From: DASXKD01 sp963806145
GTDB lineage: Bacteria; Actinomycetota; Actinomycetes; Streptosporangiales; Streptosporangiaceae
Reading direction: 5' to 3'
Assembly: GCA_963806145.1 (NCBI GenBank)
Contig: CAWDXD010000028.1
Coordinates: forward strand, 1 to 64,000
Length of the DNA stretch: 64,000 bases
The translations under genes and the position numbers were made by a program. Under the pieces are notes generated by a model. That model did not search any database and was not told where the DNA came from. It was given only the letters and a program-made list of their open reading frames with translations. This document shows, one piece after another, positions 28,312 through 37,482 of the stretch (the stretch's first letter is position 1; each line of letters starts with the position of its first letter).

Positions 28312-29339
28312 GCCCCGGTGCATCGTCGCTGGCGGCCGCGGTTCCAGGATTGACACGCAGCGACCCTCGTGGCCCGGGAATTACCCGCGAACGGAGCCAG
28401 GAAGGTTTCCGCTACCGCGACCCGTCAGGCGCAGAAGTCACGCAGCGGGAGGCACTGCAGCGCATCGGCGCGCTGGCGATTCCACCGGCCTGGGCGGACG
28501 TCTGGATCTCGCCGGACCCGGTGGGGCACATTCAGGCCACCGGCGTGGACAGCCGGGGCCGTACCCAGTACCGCTACCACCATCTGTGGCGCGAGCAGCG
28601 CGACGCTCAGAAGTTCCTTCACATGCTGCAGTTCGCCAGCGTTCTGCCTGCGTTGCGGGCGGCCACCGTGGAGGACCTGGCGCGAGCTGGCCTGGATCGT
28701 GACCGCGTCGCGGCCAGCGCTGTTCGGCTGATCGACCTCGGCCTGTTCCGGATCGGCGGCGAAAAATACGCCGAGCTGGACCATCATTACGGCGCCACGA
28801 CGCTGGAGAAGCGGCACGTCAGGGTGACGCGTGACGGCATGATGTTCGATTACATCGCCAAGGAGGGCAAGCGCCGGGCGATCACCGTCACCGATGAAGC
28901 AGTCCTGCCCACCGTGCGGGCGCTGGCCCGCAACGACAATGGTCTCGACACGCTGTTCAGTTACCAGCACGGCGGCAACTGGCGCGTCCTGCATTCGCAC
29001 GATGTGAGCAACTACATCGCCGCCCGGGCCGGCGGCCACTTCACAGCCAAGGAATTCCGCACCTGGAATGCGACCGTGCTGATGGCGCTGGCACTGACGA
29101 ACGCGATGCCATCGCGGGCAGCGCAGGGCCGCGAGAGGATCATCGCTGCCAGCGTTCGCGAGGTGGCGGGCTGGCTCGGCGATACCCCCGCGGTGACCCG
29201 CAAGTCCTACATCGACCCGCAGCTGATAAGCCGCTACGAGTCGGCCGAGCTACCCACGATTCCCTCCGTGCCGGTCGCACTCCCGGCCCCTGCCGAAGCA
29301 GAGATCGCGGTCGCCGCGCTCCTAGCCGCGCCCAGCTGA
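28308..29339 (+). CDS. Type IB DNA topoisomerase (poxvirus-like)
   Basis: A 343-aa enzyme that relaxes supercoils through a 3'-phosphotyrosyl intermediate. Recognisable active-site blocks in order are GRTQYRYHHLW (first Arg), TTLEKRHVRV (Lys hairpin), AKEFRTWNATVL (second Arg) and VTRKSYIDPQL (Tyr). Two positions differ from what I expect in bacterial homologues: FRTWN where FRTWH is usual, and LGDTPAV where LGN/LGHTPAV is usual. The ATG overlaps the stop of the truncated sigma gene. Expected location is the nucleoid. It is probably functional, but the altered residues deserve a check. Confidence 0.88.
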   Translation: MSPGASSLAAAVPGLTRSDPRGPGITRERSQEGFRYRDPSGAEVTQREALQRIGALAIPPAWADVWISPDPVGHIQATGVDSRGRTQYRYHHLWREQRDAQKFLHMLQFASVLPALRAATVEDLARAGLDRDRVAASAVRLIDLGLFRIGGEKYAELDHHYGATTLEKRHVRVTRDGMMFDYIAKEGKRRAITVTDEAVLPTVRALARNDNGLDTLFSYQHGGNWRVLHSHDVSNYIAARAGGHFTAKEFRTWNATVLMALALTNAMPSRAAQGRERIIAASVREVAGWLGDTPAVTRKSYIDPQLISRYESAELPTIPSVPVALPAPAEAEIAVAALLAAPS

Positions 29340-29582
29340 CCGAACCTCTAGGCAGGGTCGCGGCAAGACGGCCGAACAGGCACCGGCCGGCGGCTGCAAC
29401 CGCCGCGGTCGCCGTCCTGCCCACCGCTCCTGTTACCCCCACGGTCCTGGCCACCGCGTCGGCTGGTGGCCGTCGTCACCGTGGCCTGGATCAACTTCCG
29501 CCCGCACCACTCCCAGCGATAGCCCTGGCCGGGCGAATCCCGGCACCTGGCCAGCTCTCTGGATTGACCACGGCCCGGTATT

Positions 29583-30467
29583 TCAGTACCTGATGGCGGG
29601 GAACTGCTCGCGGGCGTGCTCCAGCTGGCCTGCCGACTCGCGGGGCCAGCCGAAAGCACGGGCGGCCTGGCCCCTCATGTCAGCGGCCGCGGCACCGCTG
29701 GTGAAGTGGACGTACTCGCCCCAGTTCATCCGCCGCGTGTAGGTCCCGCCGGAGTCGCGCGGAAAGTGCCGGGCCAGCTCGCGGAAGAACCTGTTCATGA
29801 CCTCTGCCCGCCCGCAGTCCCGCCAGAGCGGGTAGAACCAGTCGCGGAACCAGTGAGTCTCCCGGCGGGGGAAATCATCGGCGTTGCCGGTGAACCGGCG
29901 GTAGACGCCCTTGGCCTCGCGATCCATGCCCAGCGCCGTGTACAGGTCATAGATGTAGAACTCGGCCCACTTGCTGTCGCCCCAGATCTCATACGCCGGT
30001 GAACCGTGGGCGCCGTTGTTGGCGCTCTCCACCGAATGCCCGATCTCATGAGCGGGCAGCTCGCGAGCGAGGGTGTTGCCCTCCCGCCAGGTGTCCAGCC
30101 CGCAGTCGCTGACGTTGCGGTAGTCGTGCACCGGGCTGACGTAGTAGCCCGCGTGGCCGCCGCCATGCCGCCCGGCATGGTGGATGGCGTAGATGCGCGG
30201 GTCGAACCCGAACGCATCGCCGTAGGCTGCCTTGGAGTACTGCCAGGTCACATTGATGAACCCGGGCAGCCAGCGGACCTCAGCCCAGCGCACGTCGGGG
30301 TCCACGTAGATCGCGCAGTGCTCGCCGTGATGGTACAGCCGGAGCAACTGGCGGTGGTCGAACCAGTGCTCCTGCCAGGTGGCCGGCGGGTCAGCCAGCC
30401 GACGCTGCGACTCTGCCCCTACCAGGTCCGCCCACCTCCCCGGCACTGCCCCCGCCGTCTTTGTCAA
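29583..30467 (-). CDS. Putative zinc metallopeptidase-like protein of unknown family
   Basis: A 294-aa protein without a signal peptide or membrane segment. The central motif LPAHEIGHSVES contains HExxH, the zincin zinc-binding and catalytic signature. It is flanked by IYAIHHAGRHGGGHAGYYVS and, downstream, SKWAEFYIYDLYTALGMD, whose Glu could be the third zinc ligand as in gluzincins. It is rich in aromatic residues and His. I do not recognise a named family. It is divergent from a DUF1345 membrane-protein gene with only 51 bases between, so both promoters are compact. Confidence 0.7.
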   Translation of the reverse strand: MTKTAGAVPGRWADLVGAESQRRLADPPATWQEHWFDHRQLLRLYHHGEHCAIYVDPDVRWAEVRWLPGFINVTWQYSKAAYGDAFGFDPRIYAIHHAGRHGGGHAGYYVSPVHDYRNVSDCGLDTWREGNTLARELPAHEIGHSVESANNGAHGSPAYEIWGDSKWAEFYIYDLYTALGMDREAKGVYRRFTGNADDFPRRETHWFRDWFYPLWRDCGRAEVMNRFFRELARHFPRDSGGTYTRRMNWGEYVHFTSGAAAADMRGQAARAFGWPRESAGQLEHAREQFPAIRY

Positions 30468-30518
30468 GCCTCATCAACGCGATCGTATGGCCAGTGAGCC
30501 CACCGGCCAGGGGGGCAA

Positions 30519-31220
30519 ATGGGGAACACTCAGATGATGACCGGCGTCCCGGCACCCACCCTGTACCACCGCTGGCTTGGCTGGCACGCCCTGGCGATGC
30601 GGCGTGCGCTCACGGTACTCACTGCCGGGCTGATTGTCGCTGTTGTTCTCCTGCCGTTCGTGACCTGGGGCCTGGCGCTGGCCGGGGGCTGGGACGCCGC
30701 CGCGCTTACCTTCCTTCTGACGATCTGGCCGATCATTATCCGAGCCGACAGCGCACGCGCGGCACAGCTCGCTTCCCGCGAAGACCAGACAGAAGGCTCC
30801 GCCAGGACGCTGCTGCTCGGGGCCAGCGTCGCCAGCCTCCTGGGTGCCGGCTACGCGCTGCACCTGGCCGGGCAGGAAACCGGCGCACCGCGGGCGCTGC
30901 TGATCGGCGTCGCCGTGCTGACCGTCATGTTGTCGTGGACGCTGATCAACACCGTTTACACCCTGCGCTACGCCGATCAGCACTTCCGGTCCGCGCCCGG
31001 CGCCATCGAATTCGGCACCGAAGACGGGCAGCAGCATCCCAGCTACCGCGACTTCGCCTACGTGGCCTTCACCATAGGCATGACCTACCAGGTATCCGAC
31101 ACCACGCTGCGCAACCCCCAGATCCGGCGCACCGTGCTCGCCCACGCCACCTTGGCGTATGTATTTGGCGTAGTCATCGTCGCGGGCTCAGTCAATCTCA
31201 TCTCCGGACTTTTCCGCTAA
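30519..31220 (+). CDS. DUF1345 membrane protein
   Basis: A 233-aa polytopic membrane protein. After LYHRWLGWHALAMRRALTVL come hydrophobic segments near residues 27-50, 53-67, 95-115, 122-146 and 205-228. The conserved LSWTLINTVYTLRYADQHF and FAYVAFTIGMTYQVSDTTL are hallmarks of DUF1345, a family found in many bacteria with no established role. The start ATG has GGGGGG seven bases upstream. Confidence 0.87.
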   Translation: MGNTQMMTGVPAPTLYHRWLGWHALAMRRALTVLTAGLIVAVVLLPFVTWGLALAGGWDAAALTFLLTIWPIIIRADSARAAQLASREDQTEGSARTLLLGASVASLLGAGYALHLAGQETGAPRALLIGVAVLTVMLSWTLINTVYTLRYADQHFRSAPGAIEFGTEDGQQHPSYRDFAYVAFTIGMTYQVSDTTLRNPQIRRTVLAHATLAYVFGVVIVAGSVNLISGLFR

Positions 31221-31647
31221 CTCATCAGACCCACCCCGGCTGGCACCGCCACAAAGATGCTGACCCCACGGTGATCAGCAGCCTGCCGGGCACAAGCTCG
31301 CGATCATTGCCACGACACTCTGCGACGAGTACTCGGGTCGTTGCCGCACGTGCCTACCCGCCGCTCTGCGGCTGACGGGTCCTCAAATGAGACCCGATCG
31401 GGACTGCCGGCTTTCTTCGGGCAGGGATGTATCAGTAAGCCACAGCGGCGCCTCTGCACAGGTACCAGTGCTAGACGTGGCCTCCCTGATCAGCCAGGGC
31501 GCCCAGACCGTCACCGTCCGCCAAAGCAACCCATTCGTCCTCGTCTAACTGCACCAGCCCGTGTGGTGAACACCATCGCCGCCGCCAACAGTGGAATCAG
31601 CCGCGCTGGCCCCTGCCCCCCCGGTCCAGCTCCACGAGGAGGTCCTC
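31221..31647. other. Intergenic, about 430 bp, possible tail of a lost gene
   Basis: A plus-strand frame around 31470-31549 ends cleanly with VASLISQGAQTVTVRQSNP then FVLV and a TAA. It looks like the true C-terminus of some protein, but I cannot assign a family and there is no matching upstream part. Confidence 0.35.
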
Positions 31648-32604
31648 ATGAACCGCATCCGCCGCATCTGCTGTTGCCTGGCCGGCGTGGCTGGCTCCGG
31701 TGCCGCGGTGGCTTCGCCGGCCGCGGTGCTGCGTCCCCGGCCAGGTTCGCCCCGGCGGATCGGCCGCCGCTGCATGACGGTGATCGCGGGGCTGGCCATG
31801 CTGGCGATGGCTGCCTGCGGCACCACCGCAAGCCCGGCCTGCGGTGGCCCGGCCGCCCCGCCGCCAGGTCAGCCTGCGTCCTCCCCCGCCGGGCCGGCCG
31901 GGCTGCGCCTGGTCACTATCGGGGACTCGATCCCCTACAACAGCCCCGACGATTGCCCCGGGTGCACCGGGTTCGTGGACCAGTACGCCAAGGCCGTCGA
32001 GAAAGCGACCGGGAAGCACGTGACGGTGCAGAACCTGTCCCAGCACACCGGTCTGACCCTGCCGCAGCTACTGAGCGAACTCGGCTCCTTCAAGCAGCCG
32101 CTGTCCGCAGCGGACATCATCCTCGTCGGCATCGCGCACAACAGCTTCGAGCTGAACGCTGATGCTCCCTGCGGCCGCCCCGTCATCAACGACACCCCCG
32201 TGTGGTCGGTGGTCAGCGCCCGGTGCGCCACCAAATCCGCAGCTAAGCACCGGCCGATGTACCAGAAGCTGTACGCCCAGATCGCCGCCTGGCGGGACGG
32301 CAGACCCACGATCTTGCGCACCATCAACCGGTACAGCGACTGGATCGGGTTCACGCCCGCACACCTGACCCACGCCCAGGACCTGAAGACCAAGGCGATG
32401 CTCGACGCCTGGGACACGATGCTCTGCTCGGCCGCGACAGCCAACGGGTTCGGCTGCGCGGACATCTACCACGCCTTCAACGGGCCCACCGGGACGAAAG
32501 CGGCAGCGGGCCTGCTGGGGCCCGACTACACCCACCCCTCACAACGTGGGAACGACACCATCGCGAGCGTGCTGGAGGCGCTCGGGTACGCACCCCTCAC
32601 CTGA
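31648..32604 (+). CDS. Secreted SGNH/GDSL-hydrolase-like lipoprotein
   Basis: A 318-aa esterase-like protein. The ATG (MNRIRRICC) is chosen for its GAGGAGG ribosome site. A basic leader precedes the hydrophobic run TVIAGLAMLAMAAC with a lipobox-like Cys, so it is probably a membrane-anchored lipoprotein. The SGNH fold shows block I LVTIGDSIPYN with the catalytic Ser, a block III-like VGIAHNSFELN (Asn), and a C-terminal DYTHPSQRGNDTIA with the Asp-His pair. The substrate is not evident. An alternative start at 31774 would give a short classical lipoprotein signal. Confidence 0.83.
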   Translation: MNRIRRICCCLAGVAGSGAAVASPAAVLRPRPGSPRRIGRRCMTVIAGLAMLAMAACGTTASPACGGPAAPPPGQPASSPAGPAGLRLVTIGDSIPYNSPDDCPGCTGFVDQYAKAVEKATGKHVTVQNLSQHTGLTLPQLLSELGSFKQPLSAADIILVGIAHNSFELNADAPCGRPVINDTPVWSVVSARCATKSAAKHRPMYQKLYAQIAAWRDGRPTILRTINRYSDWIGFTPAHLTHAQDLKTKAMLDAWDTMLCSAATANGFGCADIYHAFNGPTGTKAAAGLLGPDYTHPSQRGNDTIASVLEALGYAPLT

Positions 32605-32932
32605 CCCGCAGGCCACGCCTCCGCAGCTCCAGGATCGGAAACCAGCCCCGCGGGCCGGGCCCGGGCCGGGTCGCAGGCGGCGGTTACAGCCGTTCGGCAG
32701 GGAGGATGTGGATTGTGCTTCCGCCTTGCTTTCGTGGTTCTGGCCTGCTGCGGGCATAAGGTCTCAGGCCTGGGTCCCGGCCTGACCTCCGGATCGGCCC
32801 GGCCTGGTCACGACCGCCGGGCGGTGTTATTCCGGGGTCACGAGGTATCCCGATGGTGGCGGGCTGAGCGGGCCGCCGGGAACAGGTGCGGCTGGCGGCG
32901 GAGATGATCGAGCTTTACCGAAAGGAGACACG
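32605..32932. other. Intergenic, about 330 bp, with a short coding-like tail
   Basis: Just before the next gene the plus strand reads REQVRLAAEMIELYRKETR, then a TGA that overlaps the ATG. This looks like the end of a lost upstream gene that was translationally coupled. A stop lies only three codons upstream of that run, so the rest is gone or frameshifted. Confidence 0.35.
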
Positions 32933-33799
32933 ATGACCACCGCAGTGATCGGCGCCACCGGCCGCGTCGGCAGCGAGATCGTCCGCGGCGTACTCGCACG
33001 CGGCGATGCGGTCACCGCGCTCGTTCGCGACCCCGGCAAGGCCCGGCGCGCTTTCGGCGAACCCGGCGGGCTGCACATCCGTCCCACTCGCCTGGACGAC
33101 CAGCGCGACCTTACCGAGGCATTTGACGGGATCCGCACGGTATTCATCGCGATGGGATCAATCGGGATCGAGGGTGTCCTGCAGCGGATCGCGATCAACG
33201 CCGCCGCCGGGATCCCCTCGATCGAGCAGGTCACCCGCCTCTCGGTGCTCAACACCTCGGCGGACTCACGAGGGATCAACCAGCGAGCCCACTACAGCAT
33301 CGACCAGTTCGCCTCCTCGACCGCAGTGCCGTACTCGACGATCCGCCCCGCGATCTTCTCGGCGTCGCTGCTCGCCGCGGCGCGCGAGGTGCGCGCCTCG
33401 CGCACATGGACCGGCCTCGCCGGCAGCGGCCGGATGGCCTTGATCGACCATCGCGACGCGGCCGAGGCCGGGCTGCGCGTGCTCACCGACCCGGCGCTAT
33501 GGGGCGCGCACTACGACCTGACAGGACCGGTCCCCATGTCGTGGCCGGAGGCGCTCGAGCTGCTTTCGGCGGAACTCGGCGAGCCCGTCGCCTTCCGGGT
33601 CGCGGCCGAGCGGCAGTTCCTCGAGCGCCTCATCGGCGCCGGGGTACCGGCGGGGACGGCGGAGCTGCTCATCGCGCGCGAGTGGACGATCCTCGCCGGC
33701 GAGAACAACTACACGACCGACACCTTCCAGCAGATCACCGGCCGCCCCCCGCGCCCGGTGGCCGAGTTCCTTCACGAGTACCGCGCGGAATTCGCTTGA
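32933..33799 (+). CDS. NmrA-like NAD(P)-binding oxidoreductase
   Basis: A 288-aa atypical SDR (NmrA/azoreductase-like). It begins with the dinucleotide loop TTAVIGATGRVGSEIVRGVL, then VTALVRDPGKARRAFGEP and the HYSIDQFASSTAVPYSTIRP region typical of this group, where no classical YxxxK is needed. AALIDHRDAAE-like (here MALIDHRDAAEAGL) and FLHEYRAEFA complete the family pattern. It may reduce quinones or sense NADP redox state. The ATG follows AAAGGAGA. No regulator remains next to it. Confidence 0.87.
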   Translation: MTTAVIGATGRVGSEIVRGVLARGDAVTALVRDPGKARRAFGEPGGLHIRPTRLDDQRDLTEAFDGIRTVFIAMGSIGIEGVLQRIAINAAAGIPSIEQVTRLSVLNTSADSRGINQRAHYSIDQFASSTAVPYSTIRPAIFSASLLAAAREVRASRTWTGLAGSGRMALIDHRDAAEAGLRVLTDPALWGAHYDLTGPVPMSWPEALELLSAELGEPVAFRVAAERQFLERLIGAGVPAGTAELLIAREWTILAGENNYTTDTFQQITGRPPRPVAEFLHEYRAEFA

Positions 33800-33864
33800 T
33801 GCCCGCGCGTCGTCGTCACCCGATCTCGCGCGGCGGCCTCCTCGCCAGCACGGGCCTCGTAGCG

Positions 33865-34525
33865 TCAGCGCAATGACCGGAAGGCGGCCCGCATTTCGGC
33901 GGCGAACAGGCCTGGTTGTTCCAGGCGGCGAAGTGGCCGCCTTTGTCGAGCGTGTTGTAGTGGATGAGGTTGTGGGGATAGGCGCGCTCGGCCCAGCTTC
34001 GCGGAACTTGGTAGAGCTCGTCGGGGAAGACGCTGATGGCAAACGGTATCGTAATGGGCTTGGCGTCGAAAAAGTCTGCCTTGTTCTCCCAGTACAGGCG
34101 AGCCGCAGAGATCCCGGTGTTGGTAAGCCAGTAGAGGGTGATGTTGTCGAGGATGTCGTCGCGAGTGAGATCGCTTGCCAGGTTTCCTTGCAGGGCCTGT
34201 TCTACGAGCCCGGGCTGGCCGGTGCCGTCGCCGTGGTCAAGCATGAACGCGGCCAGGTCGGCGGGTGAGTTCGCCAGCCCGTTCAACGTTTGCGGGCGGG
34301 TGCTCATGATCTGTGCGTAGGCCACGTGCTTGGCGTAGAAGCCGCTCAGCTGCTCGTAGGCGCGCCGCTCCTCAGGGGAGAGATCCGGTGGCGGCGGGTC
34401 GCCGCGCTGGACCGCTGTGTTAATTGCGGCTGGGGCGGTTCCGGGCATGTTGGAGTGAATGCCGCAGCTTCCGGCGGGGCCTGGATGCCCATGGCCTGCG
34501 TGACGGCCGCGCCCCAGTCGCCGCC
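33865..34525 (-). pseudogene. Epoxide-hydrolase-type alpha/beta hydrolase, 5' half missing and frameshifted
   Basis: On the minus strand the sequence begins at the nucleophile motif GGDWGAAVTQAMG, then after a one-base gap near 34460-34470 continues GIHSNMPGT, SPEERRAYEQLSGFYAKH, TLNGLANSPADLAAFML and GGHFAAW, matching epoxide hydrolases of the EHN type. A second one-base gap near 33918-33924 shifts the end; restored it would read FAAEMRAAFRSL before a TGA. The first roughly 170 residues (EHN lid and first strands) are absent: just upstream of GGDWG the DNA belongs to an MFS gene in the opposite direction. Confidence 0.72.
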
Positions 34526-34527
34526 TG

Positions 34528-35052
34528 CCCGGCTTCATCCTGGCCGGGATCGGCCTGGGCATCACCTCCACCGGCCTGGCCTCCGCGGCGCTGTCGGCGG
34601 TGAGCCGGCGCCGCGCCGGGATGGCCGCCGGCCTGGTGAACACGCTGCGCCAGGTCGGCACCGCCACCGGCGTGGCCGTGCTCGGCGCCCTCTACGCCTC
34701 CCGGGTCCCACCGCCACCCTGCACGCCCTGGCCGGCCTGCCCGCCCCGCCCGGCGCCGCCCACCGGCTGGCCGCCGCGGTCGCCTCCGGAGCCGGCACCC
34801 GGGCCGCCGCCGTGGTCCCGCCCGGCGCCCGCGCCGCGGTCACCCACGCCGCCCGCGCCGGCACCGCCAGCGGCCTCAACGACGTCCTGCTCGCCGCCGC
34901 CGCGTTCGCCGCGCTCGGCGCGGTGGCCGGCTTCGCCTACGACCCGACCACCGCCAGGCGGCCCAGCCCCGCCGCCCGGCGACGCCCTCGGCGAACTGTC
35001 CGCCCAGCCGGCCCCCACCCAGCACCAGGCCGAGCGACCGGACGGGAGTTGA
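34528..35052 (+). pseudogene. C-terminal fragment of a DHA2-type MFS exporter
   Basis: The plus strand suddenly reads PGFILAGIGLGITSTGLASA, then RRRAGMAAGLVNTLRQVGTA and VAVLGALYAS. This is the motif found two-thirds through EmrB/QacA exporters; compare PPQRAGMASGINSTFRQVG in the intact exporter at 4401-6056. A one-base gap near 34700-34712 moves the rest (TATLHALAGLPAPPGAA, SGLNDVLLAAAAFAALGAV) into the next frame. All N-terminal helices are missing. The fragment starts 3-10 bases from the truncated epoxide hydrolase, which runs the other way. Confidence 0.72.
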
Positions 35053-35214
35053 CAGCAGCCCGGATCGACCTTTCCCCTGGGCCATTCTCCAAGGATGCCG
35101 AGGACGTCCATAACTGGACGATTTGCAAGCTCACCCCCGCAGGGCCGGACACAACTCTTCGTGGCGCCGAGTCAGCGTTATATGTGTGCTTAGCGGCGTC
35201 AAGGTACCGTTTAC

Positions 35215-36078
35215 CTAGCTGTCGAGCCCCAGAGTAAAGGTGGGCTTCGGCGAGGTCTCGGGGAGGCGGTGCTCATCGCCGAGCCGCCGGATGGCGGTTC
35301 CGGTGGCGAGGAATTCGGTAGCGTGCTCGCCCCAGACGTGATTGTTGACCTCGACGGTCACCCCGACGATGCCCGAGGACCCCGTCTGCGCTGCCTCCGC
35401 CTGCATCCTGGCGAGCGCGAGTTCCCGGGCCTCGTAAATGCCCTGGGTGAAGACCACCATCTCCTGGTTCTGGCCTGCCTGCCGCAGTGACTGCATCACC
35501 GACTGATGGGCGATGTGGTACACGCAGACTCCGAGCACGAACGTCACCGGCACCGCGCCGGCCGCGAGCAGCCGGAAGAAGTCCTGAGCCGACAGGTCCG
35601 AGGTGAACGCCCGGCCGTCGGGGGCCCGATGGGCGCCCGCAGTGCCGGTGCCGCCGCTGCCCAGCGCGCGCACTGCCGTCCCGGTGGCGATGAACTCCAG
35701 GACGCCCTGCCCCCACACGTAGCTCTGCATCCGCAACTGAACGCCGACGATGCCATCCGCCCCCAGATGGTCGGCCTCGGCCTGCATCCTGGCCATGGCC
35801 AGTTCCCTGGCGTTGTACATCGCCTGAGTCAAGATCTGCAGTTCCTGGTTCTGCGACCATCTTCCGGCCTGCAGGCCAATGTGATAAATCGACGATCCGA
35901 CCACGAAGCCAAGCGGCTCGAACCCGGCCTCGCCGAGCAGCACATACTCCGAGACCGACAAGTCGGAAGTGAAAACGCCCGACGGATCGGCGCCGGCAGT
36001 GTGGGCCAGCCTGCTGTCCGCGGCCTGTGGCTCCCAGTCGGCCGCATCACCGGCCGACTTGCTGCCGAAAAGTGGCAT
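35215..36078 (-). CDS. Tandem YbjQ-like (putative heavy-metal-binding domain) protein
   Basis: A 287-aa soluble protein made of two similar halves. Each has a FTSDLSxxxxxLLxxxG opening (VFTSDLSVSEYVLLGEAGF and AFTSDLSAQDFFRLLAAGA), an ARELAxARMQAEA helix and a GIVGVxxxxxxxVWGxxxxEF(L/I)ATGTA(V/I)R strand block. The block is characteristic of the YbjQ/UPF0145-type fold, a pentamer-forming domain once proposed to bind metal. The duplication makes this a two-domain version. It is preceded by GGAGGAG and ends in a short polar tail. Function unknown. Confidence 0.75.
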   Translation of the reverse strand: MPLFGSKSAGDAADWEPQAADSRLAHTAGADPSGVFTSDLSVSEYVLLGEAGFEPLGFVVGSSIYHIGLQAGRWSQNQELQILTQAMYNARELAMARMQAEADHLGADGIVGVQLRMQSYVWGQGVLEFIATGTAVRALGSGGTGTAGAHRAPDGRAFTSDLSAQDFFRLLAAGAVPVTFVLGVCVYHIAHQSVMQSLRQAGQNQEMVVFTQGIYEARELALARMQAEAAQTGSSGIVGVTVEVNNHVWGEHATEFLATGTAIRRLGDEHRLPETSPKPTFTLGLDS

Positions 36079-36214
36079 GTGACTCTCCTCCGGGCCAGAT
36101 CACTGGGTACTCAATGGCACGCGAAGCCTACCTGCGGGCGCGTTCACTAGCGCGCGGACGATGGTCCCGCTGTGATCTCCCGGCGCGCTGCGCTATTCGG
36201 CGTGTTCCGCGCGG

Positions 36215-36682
36215 TTAGCGCACGGCGAGGACGGCCGCGATGACGACAGAGCCGATGCCGGCCACGGCGATGGCGCCACCGGCAATCTGGGTGCTGGTTA
36301 GCAACACGAACCCCTGCGAGCAGACCTCGATCGCCTGGTGTGAGCAGGCAGCCGCGCCATGGGCGATGTGAAGGAATAGCCATCCGCCGATCAGGACGGC
36401 GGCCAGGCCGGCGATCGCCAGGGCCCCCGCGATCCATGACAGCAGCCTGCGAGAGGCCCCCGGCGCAGCGGCCCCAGATGCCGACCCGGTGGCGGCGGGG
36501 ACGGTGCGGACGCGTGACCGCCTGATCGGCAGCGCCGGGACCTCCGCGGATGGCGCCGCCGCGGACCTCATGAGCGTGGGTGCGTCGACGGCGATCAAGG
36601 GCGTCGTGACGATTTGATAGATGAACGCTGCCAGCAACAACGCTAATAGGACCACCATGAGGAACAGCACACCAGCAACCAT
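36215..36682 (-). CDS. Small membrane protein of unknown function
   Basis: A 155-aa protein with three hydrophobic segments: residues 1-26 (MVAGVLFLMVVLLALLLAAF), about 84-108 (LLSWIAGALAIAGLAAVLIG) and about 128-155 (AGGAIAVAGIGSVVIAAVL). A polar Ser/Arg-rich segment lies between the first two. Two Cys flank a short loop (ACSHQAIEVCSQG), possibly a disulphide outside the membrane. The ATG with GGAGGAG upstream is preferred to an in-frame start 66 codons earlier. I recognise no family. Confidence 0.65.
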   Translation of the reverse strand: MVAGVLFLMVVLLALLLAAFIYQIVTTPLIAVDAPTLMRSAAAPSAEVPALPIRRSRVRTVPAATGSASGAAAPGASRRLLSWIAGALAIAGLAAVLIGGWLFLHIAHGAAACSHQAIEVCSQGFVLLTSTQIAGGAIAVAGIGSVVIAAVLAVR

Positions 36683-37482
36683 GGCTCCTCCATTGCCCGC
36701 TCGTGGCCAGCCTGGCCGGGCCGGCGATTCCGGGAAAGAGGCTACGCTCGGCTGCCAGCCAATACGGTGCCTTTGCCGGGGTTCTGCCACACTCCTTGCG
36801 GAACTCTTGGCGCAGCGGCGGCAGGCAATCGGCAATCCCCCGGGCGAGGTGGCGGGAACCACCGTCCGGGCGCTACCCACCGAACTGGAGATAAGCGCTG
36901 GCCTCCGCCCAGGCCGGGATTCCCCGCCCGGTGCAGGATTCCCTCCGTTCCGGCGTTTGTGGACGGCGCGGGAAGCCAGTTCTGCTTGAAGGTACCGCCG
37001 GTTAAAACTGCTTGCGGGTTGGGAGCTGCTAGCGGGCCGGCTTCGTGGCGGGAGTGTGCGCGGGCGGCCGGCGTGGCTGTTTTCGTGCGGGTCGGCTTGT
37101 CGCGCTACCCCTTCACGAACACATACGCTTCCCCGCTATTCGCGTTCTTGCCGGGGGCGCCCACCACCCAGTCCGGTGATCCGGGGCTTCACCAGCTGGT
37201 TGCCACCCTCACCAGCAGCACGGCGGTTCACCACACGCAACGGCCCACAGGAGCACCCCAACAACCCGCCGCCGCTGTCCTCCCGGCGACGGGCCAGTTG
37301 TATCTGAGCAGCCGGACGCGGCTCTGTACCTGACGAAGGCGTGCGCGCACAGTGCCGCCATCACGGCGGTGGGGCTGGCGATGTGGAAAGAGATGGGCTG
37401 AATCCATCGCGGCTGCATCCGACGCGGGGGCGACTCGGCGGCCGCGCATTACTGGTAGCTGTCTCACGGGGAGAGGAACGCC
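36683..37482. other. Intergenic, about 800 bp, nothing recognised
   Basis: This is the longest gap in the window. Both plus- and minus-strand frames were read; none has a convincing start or domain. The last part, including GGGGAGAGGAACGCC, is the leader and ribosome site of the giant gene that follows. Confidence 0.45.
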
